Source of the DNA: Bacteroides neonati
GTDB taxonomy: Bacteria; Bacteroidota; Bacteroidia; Bacteroidales; Bacteroidaceae
Reading direction: 5' to 3'
Assembly: GCF_000499785.1 (NCBI RefSeq)
Contig: NZ_HG726021.1
Coordinates: 394,814 to 458,813, forward strand
Length of the DNA: 64,000 nucleotides
The notes beneath the pieces are model-generated. The model saw only the letters and a program-made list of their open reading frames with translations, was not told where the DNA came from and did no database searches. The stretch's first letter is position 1. Each line of letters opens with the position of its first letter. Below are positions 44,601 through 52,289 of this stretch, one piece after another. The translations under genes and the position numbers were made by a program.

Positions 44601-44801
44601 AACTAACGCTCCGATAAAATAGGGGGACTCTTTCTCCCTGACAATATCGCTACCCGTTTCAAGTACAATCATCAACGAATAAATCAGGTTGGGATTGTCG
44701 AAGTACTGACGGCGTACCACATCACCAACTTGTAATCCCTGAGTCTTTTTTGATTCGGGGTCAATGAGTATTTTGTATTTTGAGTAACTGTATAATGCCA
44801 T
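41655..44801 (-). CDS. Large tail/fibre protein with carbohydrate-binding-like domain
   Basis: In this 1048-residue structural protein, the N-terminal third resembles tail-tip proteins ('MALYSYSKYKILIDPESKKTQG'). A jelly-roll segment at about 330-430 ('RYTFSIWVKGTEGRIAFYQ', 'EWRRYKVSFVVQDSRQEAMYIRF', 'LTAPQLESGNNASQYQP') looks like the CBM4/9 fold. The C-terminal half holds the repeats shared with the next two genes and ends with 'LIARGQISIVELYDGEDAYSV', the motif that begins those neighbours. It probably forms part of the tip complex with the 345- and 1749-residue proteins. A CTATTCT motif lies 21 nt before the ATG. Confidence 0.75.
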   Translation of the reverse strand: MALYSYSKYKILIDPESKKTQGLQVGDVVRRQYFDNPNLIYSLMIVLETGSDIVREKESPYFIGALVEGDEPQQGELLDFVRVTNLFNSNRSGALYLTASDSESPYMDVIDGMATEHSLYLQEKPKRITAGKSFKFPVNGTVRNPERMVIAYKVRASKAQADVPLAFGYTDGSEEDGTDMVDISTDWQYKLSLITIDYPGQYPRQLTIAPELTGDDWCEISDLNIVRLSRIATFADSTKARIGKITGIIDPVFGLLEGYGAYFQNLYATRNVNIAGTLTAGDENGFASTFYVGKIHKNVIANSIGAQFSGGIVVQEVAPAGIGDVVCTGGDTELCVQSSAWRMERIGKRYTFSIWVKGTEGRIAFYQDEHYIQDVEIDIAGEWRRYKVSFVVQDSRQEAMYIRFKTSLTNLLLTAPQLESGNNASQYQPTDEHLSYVEDYGAWFNKGGIGGTIQNPLLRLNEDGSISSRNGSFIIKPDGTGYFAGGKFKWTLDDIELTDITIRWGELDDEAKDQILSQAKPSNIRAFVSSNLSTTQIYDKETRTWMPNWAHTNLILTPSLFISNYGDSDLIGQLADPATQRPGIKLGSASWNKNGKQIISGTDSCWIGDTTAKYNLTIKANHIGQHAPYMRYGFQAIWIDSSGNETTIAADIQFSQLTNPGARVMALAYAPDGNIFKNGESKNLTARCDLWRGAQIDSTNAEYRWGVRDESVFANVQMAAPVSKGSYTISLRSVANMVPGGVLYLIGANKHIIQSIDELTKTVTLTTPLTRDYVTNSIVTTPLYDAQLGPGWAVLSETYPQGVIAGWRTYEITITPNAVRNFETFKCAIKDTDTTIGNSYAGQIVFDTITFTDMTDPFVVDIVGTKGFVIKNGENDIEAKALVYRSGKETDTTGTGFHYSWKLFDPEGIQVIHNYQGKQIQVPKTDIDTRGALVCEIYQGLNLIARGQISIVELYDGEDAYSVQIFTSDGNHFINGNISTTLTANVYKGAKEITETIPDNLFCWKRTSLNADGDAVWNEQHTGIGRHLTISDEDIFRRAMFTCEVTIN

Positions 44802-44822
44802 TCTCTAAGTTGTTCTATATAG

Positions 44823-44829
44823 AGAATAG
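44823..44829 (-). promoter_or_regulatory. CTATTCT late motif
   Basis: Leftward CTATTCT, 21 nt before the ATG at 44801. The surrounding 44802-45067 gap divides leftward tail genes from the rightward VOC/YafY cargo and otherwise shows only the cargo promoter region. Confidence 0.5.
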
Positions 44830-45016
44830 CAAGAAATTGATGATATGGTTTATCTTTAGAGCAAGATGTAATGTCTCTATGTACCAATACGAATAACGGA
44901 TGAAAATAGATTTTAAGATTATTGCGATTATTCTTTTTAAAGATTGTATTTGTACTTTCCACTAAAAAAAATGAATGCCAAAGAATTGCTGACACACTGC
45001 TGTCAGTTGACCGATG

Positions 45017-45024
45017 TAATTTTG
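45017..45024 (+). promoter_or_regulatory. Candidate -7 promoter box for the VOC gene
   Basis: TAATTTTG matches TAnnTTTG and lies 43 nt before the start at 45068. No TTTG is seen at 19-21 nt upstream. The box is partly flanked by an ATG-CAT palindrome (GATG...CATC). Confidence 0.45.
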
Positions 45025-45067
45025 CATCGTGATTACAAGACAAGTATAAACTTTAAAAATCAAAAAA

Positions 45068-45484
45068 ATGAAACTTACACCCCACTTTACATTTGACGGT
45101 CAAAGCGAAGAGGCACTAAAATTTTACAGCGTAGCACTAAATGGTGAAATTATCAGCCTAATCCGTTTTTCGGATATGGAAAACAGTTGTTGCAGCTCGG
45201 AAAAATTAAAACCTGAAGACCAAAAGCGAATATTGAATGGTTGTCTGCAATTCGGTGAAAACACCATTTATTGCTGCGACCAAATGCCGGGTCAGACACC
45301 AACTCAAGGAAATAACGTAATGATGGATATCACCCTGTTGGATAAAGCGGAGATACAACGAGTATTTGAGACCCTGTCTGAGAGTGGTAATGTTATTATG
45401 CCTTTGGCTCCTGCGGCGTGGACTCCTCTCTACGGAATGGTTATCGACCGCTACGGAATCTATTGGAACATTATGCAAAAGTAA
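45068..45484 (+). CDS. PhnB-like VOC (glyoxalase-fold) protein
   Basis: This 138-residue protein of the vicinal-oxygen-chelate fold starts with 'KLTPHFTFDGQSEEALKFYSVALNGEII', the hallmark of PhnB/YjdN-like proteins ('F..A..FY...FGAEI'). The second half contains 'NNVMMDITLLDKAEIQRVFETL' and the ending 'WTPLYGMVIDRYGIYWNIM'. Most PhnB-like proteins have no proven reaction. It reads opposite to the phage genes, with its own promoter-like box and terminator, and a YafY regulator follows. It looks like accessory cargo. Confidence 0.85.
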   Translation: MKLTPHFTFDGQSEEALKFYSVALNGEIISLIRFSDMENSCCSSEKLKPEDQKRILNGCLQFGENTIYCCDQMPGQTPTQGNNVMMDITLLDKAEIQRVFETLSESGNVIMPLAPAAWTPLYGMVIDRYGIYWNIMQK

Positions 45485-45491
45485 TTGAATC

Positions 45492-45529
45492 AAAAGAGTA
45501 TGAGAGCCTATGTACTTTCATACTCTTTT
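45492..45529 (+). terminator. Rho-independent terminator after the VOC gene
   Basis: A perfect 12-bp stem (45492-45503 with 45518-45529, AAAAGAGTATGA and its complement), 14-nt loop and T run, starting 7 bp after the stop codon. Confidence 0.75.
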
Positions 45530-45531
45530 AT

Positions 45532-45539
45532 TACCTTTG
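45532..45539 (+). promoter_or_regulatory. Candidate -7 promoter box for the YafY regulator
   Basis: TACCTTTG matches TAnnTTTG, 22 nt before the ATG at 45562 and directly after the terminator. A TTTC/TTTT stretch replaces a clear -33 element. Confidence 0.45.
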
Positions 45540-45561
45540 TATTGTTGTTAATGTGATATGA

Positions 45562-46506
45562 ATGAATAAAATAGAGAGACTTTCCGGCATATTGATCAAG
45601 TTACAGAGCCGTAAGTTCATCACTGCGTCTCGGATTGCCGATGAGTACGGTGTAAGTTTGAGGACTATCTATCGGGATTTGCGTATTCTCGAACAGTCCG
45701 GCGTTCCCATTACTGCCATTCCCAATGTAGGTTATTCCCTTGTTGACGGATACCGGCTTCCTCCGTTGATGTTTACAGAGGATGAGGCGTTTTCGTTTCT
45801 TATGGCTGAACGTCTGCTCAGTGAACAGTCGGATGAGAGTACCTATCTTATCTATAAATCGGGAATGGATAAAATACGCACAGCACTGAGGGTTGCCGAA
45901 CGCGATGCGTTGGAGAACTTTGAGGAGAATGTCGGTGTATTAAAACATACGGACGCGATTGTCTACAAAGGGTGTTCACATATTCTATCTCCGTTGTTAC
46001 AGAGTATTCGCAATAGAAAGAGTGTATTGATGGATTACCGGGCTGGATATACCAAAGAGAAATCATCTCGCCGTGTAGAACCTGTGGGGCTCTATTTTAT
46101 GAACAATCAATGGTATCTATTGGCATGGTGTTGTCTGAGAGATGATTATCGCACGTTCAAACTCACCCGTATCATTTCGGTATCGCAGACCGAAGAGCCT
46201 TATACACACAAACACCCATCGCTCAAATCACTGCTTGGAAAAATGTATGCCGAGGATATCGTGTACAAAGTAACTATCAAAATAGAAAAAGAAGCTATGT
46301 ATCTCGCCAGAGGGAATCGTTACCATAGACTTGTAGAAGAGACCGAGTACGACGATTATGCGATTTGCCATTATCACACCTTTTCTCTCGAACTTTTTGC
46401 ACGGTGGTATCTTTCATTTGCGGACAAAGGACAAATAATCGAACCAGTAGAATTGAAAGATATTGTCAAAAAACTGATAGATAGTATAACTTCTTATGGT
46501 TTTTAA
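45562..46506 (+). CDS. YafY-type transcriptional regulator (HTH + WYL)
   Basis: This ligand-responsive DNA-binding regulator has 314 residues. The N-terminal HTH_11 domain is 'RLSGILIKLQSRKFITASRIADEYGVSLRTIYRDLRILEQSG' in outline, and the C-terminal WYL domain contains 'MDYRAGYTKEKSSRRVEPVGLYFMNNQWYLLAWC' in outline with a following 'YRTFKLTRI'. WYL proteins sense small ligands or nucleic acids and often control stress or defence genes. It probably regulates the adjacent VOC gene or itself. It is part of the cargo island and ends 41 bp from the convergent tail gene. Confidence 0.9.
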   Translation: MNKIERLSGILIKLQSRKFITASRIADEYGVSLRTIYRDLRILEQSGVPITAIPNVGYSLVDGYRLPPLMFTEDEAFSFLMAERLLSEQSDESTYLIYKSGMDKIRTALRVAERDALENFEENVGVLKHTDAIVYKGCSHILSPLLQSIRNRKSVLMDYRAGYTKEKSSRRVEPVGLYFMNNQWYLLAWCCLRDDYRTFKLTRIISVSQTEEPYTHKHPSLKSLLGKMYAEDIVYKVTIKIEKEAMYLARGNRYHRLVEETEYDDYAICHYHTFSLELFARWYLSFADKGQIIEPVELKDIVKKLIDSITSYGF

Positions 46507-46546
46507 AATAACTATTTTCAGTTGACTATTCATTAGGATATGTCTA

Positions 46547-48190
46547 TCAGCTAACTTTCACGACGCTGTCGCCACTGCAACTATCGCTCACCCAGAGTGA
46601 ACCATTGGTGGCACTGTTTTTCTGTACTTCCAACTCGTAAATCCGCATCTTCTTGCGAATGGTCAATTCATCGAAAGTAGCAGCGCTACTACCTGTTGTC
46701 AGATTCTTTAATACAGCCCACCCATAACCAGCGAAACCGGATGAAAATCGTTCCGAACCCAAGCTGTCAATAAAGTAGGCGTTTCCGAAATGCTTTATGC
46801 CATCTGTCGCAGACATCAGGTAATGCTCGCTGGAAAAGTATAGGTGCTTATCGGTTAGTCTGGTGAATGAACCGTCGATGCCGAGGTGTTTTTTGGATTC
46901 TACCGGTTTGTCAAAAGTGATAAAATCACTATTCGTGTCGATGTACAAGGAGATGGAGCCGGATTCCGGCAATTGATAGACCGAAGAGGATTCCCTAAAA
47001 CCCATCGTTGCCTGATGAGACTGCTTGCTGAAGATAAGCTCCCTGCGATTTCCGCTTAGACTCACACCATCTGCAAAAGCAAATCGTAACTTTTTATGCA
47101 GAATTACTCCTTCGTCCCCATCACTCACCCGATAAGTGGAAAGTAGATCCGCACCGTAGTTATGGGCAACCCTCAGCGAGTCGGGGAAGTAAGCACCACC
47201 ATATTTGGTAATAAGCATATTATCCCCATCAATATCCCATAGACCGGCAAAGAGTTTTATCTTCTGTGTACGTTCGCTTCCCAGGAGCAAGTTGCCATAG
47301 TCACATGACAAAGCAACATCGGTTTCATTTGCCCGAATCAATACGGGAGAGCTACCAATCTTCACTCCACAGTTGGTGGCAATGTTCAAGAAACCTTCCA
47401 ATAGAGCACCATCGGCTACAACTGAAAGAATCTCTTTACCGGCAAAGCCCAGTTTTACCCCATAGATGGCAGAGAGCTCATCAGATAGAGTGGTCTTACC
47501 CTTAACCTTCAACTCACCCTCAACCGCAGCATCTTTCATCGACCAGCGAACGGTTGAGAGATTGGCATTACCGGCATGATATACCTCTTTGCCCTGAACA
47601 TAAACAGCCGTACCTGAAATAACAACGCCTTTTGCTTTACTCTCTCCGAAAACCATCTCACCCCGACTAAGCAGAGTCGATGAGCCAAAAGACAACAACG
47701 AGTTTTCAAGGTAAGCTGTTCCGTCAGATGGCGTATATCTCAATAACTGTTTGCCACCGATATAAAGGTTACTGCCACCGATACGAATATCACCATAAAC
47801 TTGTAAGCCATAAACAGGCGTTACACCGTCATCGGCAATCTCACGATAAGTTTCCAGTAGCCGTACATTTCCCATCCCTGCCTCAAAACCATAGTTAGCC
47901 CGGAGGGTTCCGGTCATGTCGCCGCCTGTCTTTTTCAGATAGCCAAGCAGTACACCGCCATCTGTACCATCACCTTCTCCGGCGACAGCTCCCGCTATCG
48001 CTTCGGCAAATCCGTAAGCGGTATTACGAAGACGAAGTGATGTATTGTCCCCCTCTTCAATGCCGTATGGGTTTTCAGGACTTTTCTTATCCTGAGCATT
48101 AAAGAAATTATGGTATAGCTGGCTATATATAGCATAGCACAGACTATTTGGGTCTAAGTTCCCGATGTCTGGAAGTAGTGCGATACTCAT
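46547..48190 (-). CDS. Beta-rich tail protein (fibre/spike shaft)
   Basis: This 547-residue structural protein follows the spike-like gene (4-bp overlap). The first ~100 residues are 'LPDIGNLDPNSLCYAIYSQLYHNFFNAQD' (outline) and 'VLLGYLKKTGGDMTGTLRANYGFEAGMGNVRLLE'. A long array of short beta strands follows ('VYGDIRIGGSNLYIGGKQLL', 'SGTAVYVQGKEVYHAGNANLS', 'YFPDSLRVAHNYGADLL'). The C-terminus has 'LTIRKKMRIYELEVQKNSAT', resembling chaperone-like fibre ends of Bacteroides phage proteins. Function is inferred. Confidence 0.7.
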   Translation of the reverse strand: MSIALLPDIGNLDPNSLCYAIYSQLYHNFFNAQDKKSPENPYGIEEGDNTSLRLRNTAYGFAEAIAGAVAGEGDGTDGGVLLGYLKKTGGDMTGTLRANYGFEAGMGNVRLLETYREIADDGVTPVYGLQVYGDIRIGGSNLYIGGKQLLRYTPSDGTAYLENSLLSFGSSTLLSRGEMVFGESKAKGVVISGTAVYVQGKEVYHAGNANLSTVRWSMKDAAVEGELKVKGKTTLSDELSAIYGVKLGFAGKEILSVVADGALLEGFLNIATNCGVKIGSSPVLIRANETDVALSCDYGNLLLGSERTQKIKLFAGLWDIDGDNMLITKYGGAYFPDSLRVAHNYGADLLSTYRVSDGDEGVILHKKLRFAFADGVSLSGNRRELIFSKQSHQATMGFRESSSVYQLPESGSISLYIDTNSDFITFDKPVESKKHLGIDGSFTRLTDKHLYFSSEHYLMSATDGIKHFGNAYFIDSLGSERFSSGFAGYGWAVLKNLTTGSSAATFDELTIRKKMRIYELEVQKNSATNGSLWVSDSCSGDSVVKVS

Positions 48191-49056
48191 TTCGTGTAGG
48201 CGGTTTTAGACAGAAACTTCTGGATTTTAGAAGCAAGTGAAGGAAAGTTCGGGCAGTTGATGGCCGGCATGGTTCCCATCAGTGTGGGAGTCATAATCTT
48301 ACTGCACTCAGTGATAAATTCGAGCATTAACTGTGCAAGCTCATTTCCAAGGACCAGCGGTTCGGTTGCTTGCTCATCCCCGATAGTTACTTTGTTGTCC
48401 GCCACTACTACCGTAGTACTGTTTACCTTTTGCTCTATCTTATCTGCCAACTGATTAACCTGGGATTTATCAACCTTTTGAGCAATGGATTCCGGTGTTA
48501 CTGTGATTTCTGCCTGTTTGTCGTTCTTATTCTTGGCTATGGTCTTAATCTCCTCCACCGTGTACTTGGTCGAAGTTTCATTGCCTGTCTTCTCTAACTC
48601 ATCGTAGTCGGGTGAGTCGTTGCTTTGGGGATCTAACTCCTCGGTTTCGGCCACGCCGACAACCGTCTCCTTGTGAGAAAGCAGTTGGATAAAATCGGCA
48701 TGAGAGAAATTCAGCACATAGGCATATTTTGTAGCGGCATCGGTTACAATGGTTACATCCGAAAAAAGCGTTGGAATAATCAAAAAACCACCGGAGTTAT
48801 CTTTCACCCCGGCGAGCAATACGCCCTGATGGGTGATCGGTTCGCTACTAGCAGTTTCATCCGGAAACTCCCTCACGTCAATCGTGCCACACAGTTCTCC
48901 ATCTTCGTGTATCTTGGCGACATAACCGTGTATCATGCGTGCCGTACCAACACCTCCCGTACCACTCTCTGACATGTTCACTCGCTCAATGCTACGCCCC
49001 AATGCTATTTTGCGGATAGCTTCACCAATCATCCGCTGACTATTCTTTGATTCCAT
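48187..49056 (-). CDS. Baseplate spike-like protein with OB-fold region
   Basis: In this 289-residue protein, residues 40-140 look like the OB-fold of central tail spikes: 'HGYVAKIHEDGELCGTIDVREFPDET' and 'GGFLIIPTLFSDVTIVTDAATKYAYVLNFSHADFI' (both in outline). A repetitive strand/helix region follows ('EITVTPESIAQKVDKSQVNQLADKIEQKV' in outline), then a helical end. The position after the hub-like gene and before the fibre gene suits a gpV/gp5-like spike. It is separated from the hub gene by the AbiE island. A CTATTCT motif lies 17 nt before the ATG. Confidence 0.65.
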   Translation of the reverse strand: MESKNSQRMIGEAIRKIALGRSIERVNMSESGTGGVGTARMIHGYVAKIHEDGELCGTIDVREFPDETASSEPITHQGVLLAGVKDNSGGFLIIPTLFSDVTIVTDAATKYAYVLNFSHADFIQLLSHKETVVGVAETEELDPQSNDSPDYDELEKTGNETSTKYTVEEIKTIAKNKNDKQAEITVTPESIAQKVDKSQVNQLADKIEQKVNSTTVVVADNKVTIGDEQATEPLVLGNELAQLMLEFITECSKIMTPTLMGTMPAINCPNFPSLASKIQKFLSKTAYTK

Positions 49057-49073
49057 AAATTCCTTTTAGGGAT

Positions 49074-49080
49074 AGAATAG
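49074..49080 (-). promoter_or_regulatory. CTATTCT late motif
   Basis: Leftward CTATTCT, 17 nt before the ATG at 49056, in the divergent region between the spike-like gene and the AbiE operon. Confidence 0.5.
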
Positions 49081-49210
49081 TCATTTATGTGAAGATAAGA
49101 TTAAGAGTTCACCGAGATTATCTTGATGTTCAAACAAAGGTTTGCAGTTTCATTTAGAGCATAGAAATAAACTAAAAGTATACTGTTGCAAAATAAATAT
49201 AACCGATTTG

Positions 49211-49242
49211 TTTGTAGAATGGAATTATACTTGCTATCTTTG
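49211..49242 (+). promoter_or_regulatory. Bacteroidetes promoter for the AbiE operon
   Basis: TTTG (49211-49214), 20 nt, TATCTTTG (49235-49242) is a near-perfect match to TTTG-N19-21-TAnnTTTG. It lies 29 nt before the GTG start of the antitoxin gene and shows the cargo is expressed independently of phage late genes. Confidence 0.75.
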
Positions 49243-49271
49243 CGGTTAGAAATTATTTATAATAATACACC

Positions 49272-50039
49272 GTGAGTATAGATACTTCAAATAAACTTAA
49301 CCGCTTATTGCAATCGGAACAGCAGGGGAAACTCTTTTTTTCGGCCTATCTGCAAAAAAAAGGTTACTCTAATCAGTTACTTAAGCGATATCGTAGTTCA
49401 GGTTGGTTGGAATCGCTCTCAAAGGGGGTGATGTATAGAACCGGAGGGCAACTTCGCTCTTTTGGAGCAATTGCGAGCTACAACGAGCAAATGGGTAAAT
49501 GTTTACATGTCGGAGCTCATTCGGCATTAGAACTCTCCGGATTCAGCCACTTTGTGCCTATGGGTAGGCCGCTTCTTATGGTTGGACATCCTGTTTCTGA
49601 AGTTCCTCCAAATTGGTTGAGAACCTGTGTCTTCGAAAGGGAACTGCAATTTTTCTCCACCAATACATTTTCAAAACCACAATTTTTCAATCGAATAGAA
49701 GAGGGGTTTGAGATAGCGATAGCCGCTCCGGAGCAAGCTTTTTTAGAGTGTCTCTTGCTGACACCTACACACTATACCTATATGGACTTATACTATATAA
49801 TGGAGCAACTGACAACGCTCAGGCCAGAGGTATTACAATCTATGTTAGAGAATACCGATAATCTCAAAGTTAAGCGTATGTTCCTCTATATGGCTCAAAA
49901 GGCAGGACACTACTGGTTTGAAATGTTAGATAAAAGTAAAATCTATCTCGGTACATCAAAATATCAACTATCGAAAAACGGAGTCTATATACCTGAATAC
50001 AAAATAACAGTACCAAAAGAGTTATACGACTATGAATGA
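49272..50039 (+). CDS. abiEi: AbiEi-type antitoxin (type IV toxin-antitoxin)
   Basis: This antitoxin and transcriptional repressor of a type IV toxin-antitoxin (abortive-infection) system has 255 residues. It has an N-terminal winged-helix region ('GKLFFSAYLQKKGYSNQLLKRYRSSGWLESLSKGVMYRT' in outline). The AbiEi core follows, with 'LHVGAHSALELSGFSHFVPMG' and 'FEIAIAAPEQAFLECLLL'. The start is GTG at 49272, supported by the strong promoter 29 nt upstream. The stop overlaps the toxin gene by 8 bp, typical of the pair. AbiEi is known to bind its own operator and to neutralise AbiEii without stable contact. Confidence 0.85.
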   Translation: MSIDTSNKLNRLLQSEQQGKLFFSAYLQKKGYSNQLLKRYRSSGWLESLSKGVMYRTGGQLRSFGAIASYNEQMGKCLHVGAHSALELSGFSHFVPMGRPLLMVGHPVSEVPPNWLRTCVFERELQFFSTNTFSKPQFFNRIEEGFEIAIAAPEQAFLECLLLTPTHYTYMDLYYIMEQLTTLRPEVLQSMLENTDNLKVKRMFLYMAQKAGHYWFEMLDKSKIYLGTSKYQLSKNGVYIPEYKITVPKELYDYE

Positions 50040-50934
50040 ATTGTACAAACAGCAGGTAGGATTGCTTATCAGAATTATACCTCTTATCTACCCTATTAAA
50101 GAGTTTGCCGTACATGGCGGAACGGCTATTAACCTATTTGTTAGGGATTTGTCCAGATACTCGGTCGATTTGGATATAACATACCTACCTTTAAAAGAGC
50201 GCGAGGAGAGTATGGCCGATATTAACCGCATTCTGCTTGAGTTAAAAACAAGTATAGAGAAAGCTATTCCTGGTATACGCGTAGTCCCTAAACCTGCCGT
50301 ATGGAAATTACTTTGTACGAAAGACGGAGCTACAGTAAAGATTGAAGTGAATGGTACTAAGCGTGGTATTATTGGAGAAGTAGAAGATAGAGAACTTTGC
50401 CCGAAGGCACGAGCTGAGTTCAATATGAGTTGCCGGGCTAAGATCGTTCCTTTCTCTCAATTATATGGAGGTAAAATATCTGCCGCTTTGAGTCGCCAGC
50501 ATCCACGAGATCTGTTCGACTGCAAATATATGGAACTGGAATCATTTAGTGATGTGAAAAATGGGGTGATATTTTGCCTACTCGGAAGCGACAAGCCGAT
50601 AATCGAATCGTTACAACCTAATCCGATAGACCAAAGTGAAGCCTTGAAAAGTCAATTCAAGGGAATGACTGATACTACTTTCGACTATGAAGATTTTGAG
50701 CAAGCAAGGGTTGATTTGATAAAACAGGTAAATGAGAGTATGACTACCGAAGACAAAGAGTTCCTGCTTTCCTTTGAACGTGGTGAGCCCGATTGGAGTA
50801 AATGCTGCGCGGGAAACTTGAGCCTTTTTCCGTCAGTTAGATGGAAGCTGCAAAACATATTAAATCTAAAAAAAAGTAATCCTCAAAAGTTTAATGTAGG
50901 AATTGAGAAACTGTCAAAACACTTAACTCTATAA
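50032..50934 (+). CDS. abiEii: AbiEii nucleotidyltransferase toxin
   Basis: This toxin of the AbiE system belongs to the nucleotidyltransferase fold and acts by modifying RNA or nucleotide targets to stop growth of infected cells. The 300-residue protein has the NTase signature 'EFAVHGGTAINLFVRDLSRYSVDLDITYLPL' in outline (GG-T-A and the D-x-D of 'VDLDIT'). Further AbiEii motifs are 'VKIEVNGTKRG', 'SQLYGGKISAALSRQHPRDLFDCKYM' and the final helical region. It is read with the antitoxin. A phage carrying it may exclude other phages. Confidence 0.88.
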   Translation: MNELYKQQVGLLIRIIPLIYPIKEFAVHGGTAINLFVRDLSRYSVDLDITYLPLKEREESMADINRILLELKTSIEKAIPGIRVVPKPAVWKLLCTKDGATVKIEVNGTKRGIIGEVEDRELCPKARAEFNMSCRAKIVPFSQLYGGKISAALSRQHPRDLFDCKYMELESFSDVKNGVIFCLLGSDKPIIESLQPNPIDQSEALKSQFKGMTDTTFDYEDFEQARVDLIKQVNESMTTEDKEFLLSFERGEPDWSKCCAGNLSLFPSVRWKLQNILNLKKSNPQKFNVGIEKLSKHLTL

Positions 50935-50954
50935 GTTTTTTTTCTCAATACCAC

Positions 50955-52289
50955 CTATGTTCCCGGAGACTTTGATATCCGATAAGGAATAGTTATCTTT
51001 TGTCTATACCCACTTGTCCCAAAAGTGGTAGTGACCTCTTCCACAAGATAAATTCCATTTTTGGAAGGGTTGCGATCATCAATCAGTTCCACTTGAACGG
51101 CAGTGTTCAGTGCCAAATCACCGAACAAAGTTAAGTGTCCGGTAATGCCGTTCAGGTTGTAATTACGAAAATATTCTATCGTCTCTTCAACCAACTTGTC
51201 AGAGTTGATTTTCATGTTAGGCGACATATACGGCACAATCGTGTAAGTACTCAAATCGACCTTGGTCTTGGTATTAGTACCTTCGGCAGTTGTATTGCCT
51301 GTCACCTTATGGGTCTTCTTGCTAATTTGAGTGGCATTGACGGTCTGGAACTCTTTACTTCCTTTGACTGCCGGGGCATATTCAGGATTCATGCGTACCG
51401 TAACTTCAAAAAACTTCTCATCCGCACCCAATGCCTTGCCTGTGACAGCCAGAAACTTCGGGTCGGTCTTCACAATTTTCAAATCATTGTTCGCAACGTG
51501 GTAGTTGAAATAGATTTTGAAAGGCTTCGCCTCGCTATCCTTCGGAAAAACGGGTTGGCTTTTGGATGATGAGTACGGACGGCCAATGGCAATGGTCGGC
51601 ATATTGTCTGGTGAGTTTTCATCATATTTCAAAAAGCAATATACCTTATATTTGCTCCATTCAGACAGAATGTCAGCAACTGTAAAGTTATCGGTAATCT
51701 TCACCTTGCCTATCTGAATATCAAACCGTTTTGTGTCAGAGTGAATCTCAAAGCCTGTATCTTTCAGTAGTCCGTACTTTTCGCCCAGTACGTCGTTCAC
51801 ACTAACCGACGCTTTGGTCTCAAACTTGGGAGCCTGTTTCAGTTTCAGTTTATAAGCCATATTCTCGCACTGAATCTCAAACTGGCTGTCGGAATTATAA
51901 GCGGAGATATACCCGTCAAACATATTCTTCAACACACCGTTGTAGCCGAGCTTGATATTCACCCGTTGCCCGATACAGAACGAAGTTTCATTCATGGCTT
52001 GCTGCGAGGTGCGCTTTTCAACGATTACCCCGTCCTGCATAATCTCGGTTGTAATCCTACCGGCATCCTTGCCCTCAATGGTAGCATTTCCTATGAGGGT
52101 ACTCTGATAGACCGTTCCCTTGGGAAAGACAATCTTCGCCGTACCTATCAGTTTTTTATAACTTTCTTCAATCTCTATCTCCTGTACTTCGGTCAGTACG
52201 ATGGGGTTCTGTATTGCCATCGGATTACTGGGATCAGCATCTCCGATGGTAATCCGGCAGCATAAAACATCCAACATATCTATACCCAT
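50955..52289 (-). CDS. Tail hub / late control D-like protein
   Basis: This 444-residue protein probably forms the hub linking tail tube to baseplate (gpD/gp27-like). It opens 'MDVLCCRITIGDADPSNPM', has a beta-domain region, and the C-terminus contains 'GITGHLTLFGDLALNTAVQVELIDDRNPSKNGIYLVEEVTTTFGTSGYRQKITIP' in outline, a pattern seen in hub proteins that ends with a returned beta-strand. It overlaps the 52280 gene by 10 bp. Its end is convergent with the AbiEii gene (20 bp apart). Confidence 0.72.
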   Translation of the reverse strand: MGIDMLDVLCCRITIGDADPSNPMAIQNPIVLTEVQEIEIEESYKKLIGTAKIVFPKGTVYQSTLIGNATIEGKDAGRITTEIMQDGVIVEKRTSQQAMNETSFCIGQRVNIKLGYNGVLKNMFDGYISAYNSDSQFEIQCENMAYKLKLKQAPKFETKASVSVNDVLGEKYGLLKDTGFEIHSDTKRFDIQIGKVKITDNFTVADILSEWSKYKVYCFLKYDENSPDNMPTIAIGRPYSSSKSQPVFPKDSEAKPFKIYFNYHVANNDLKIVKTDPKFLAVTGKALGADEKFFEVTVRMNPEYAPAVKGSKEFQTVNATQISKKTHKVTGNTTAEGTNTKTKVDLSTYTIVPYMSPNMKINSDKLVEETIEYFRNYNLNGITGHLTLFGDLALNTAVQVELIDDRNPSKNGIYLVEEVTTTFGTSGYRQKITIPYRISKSPGT

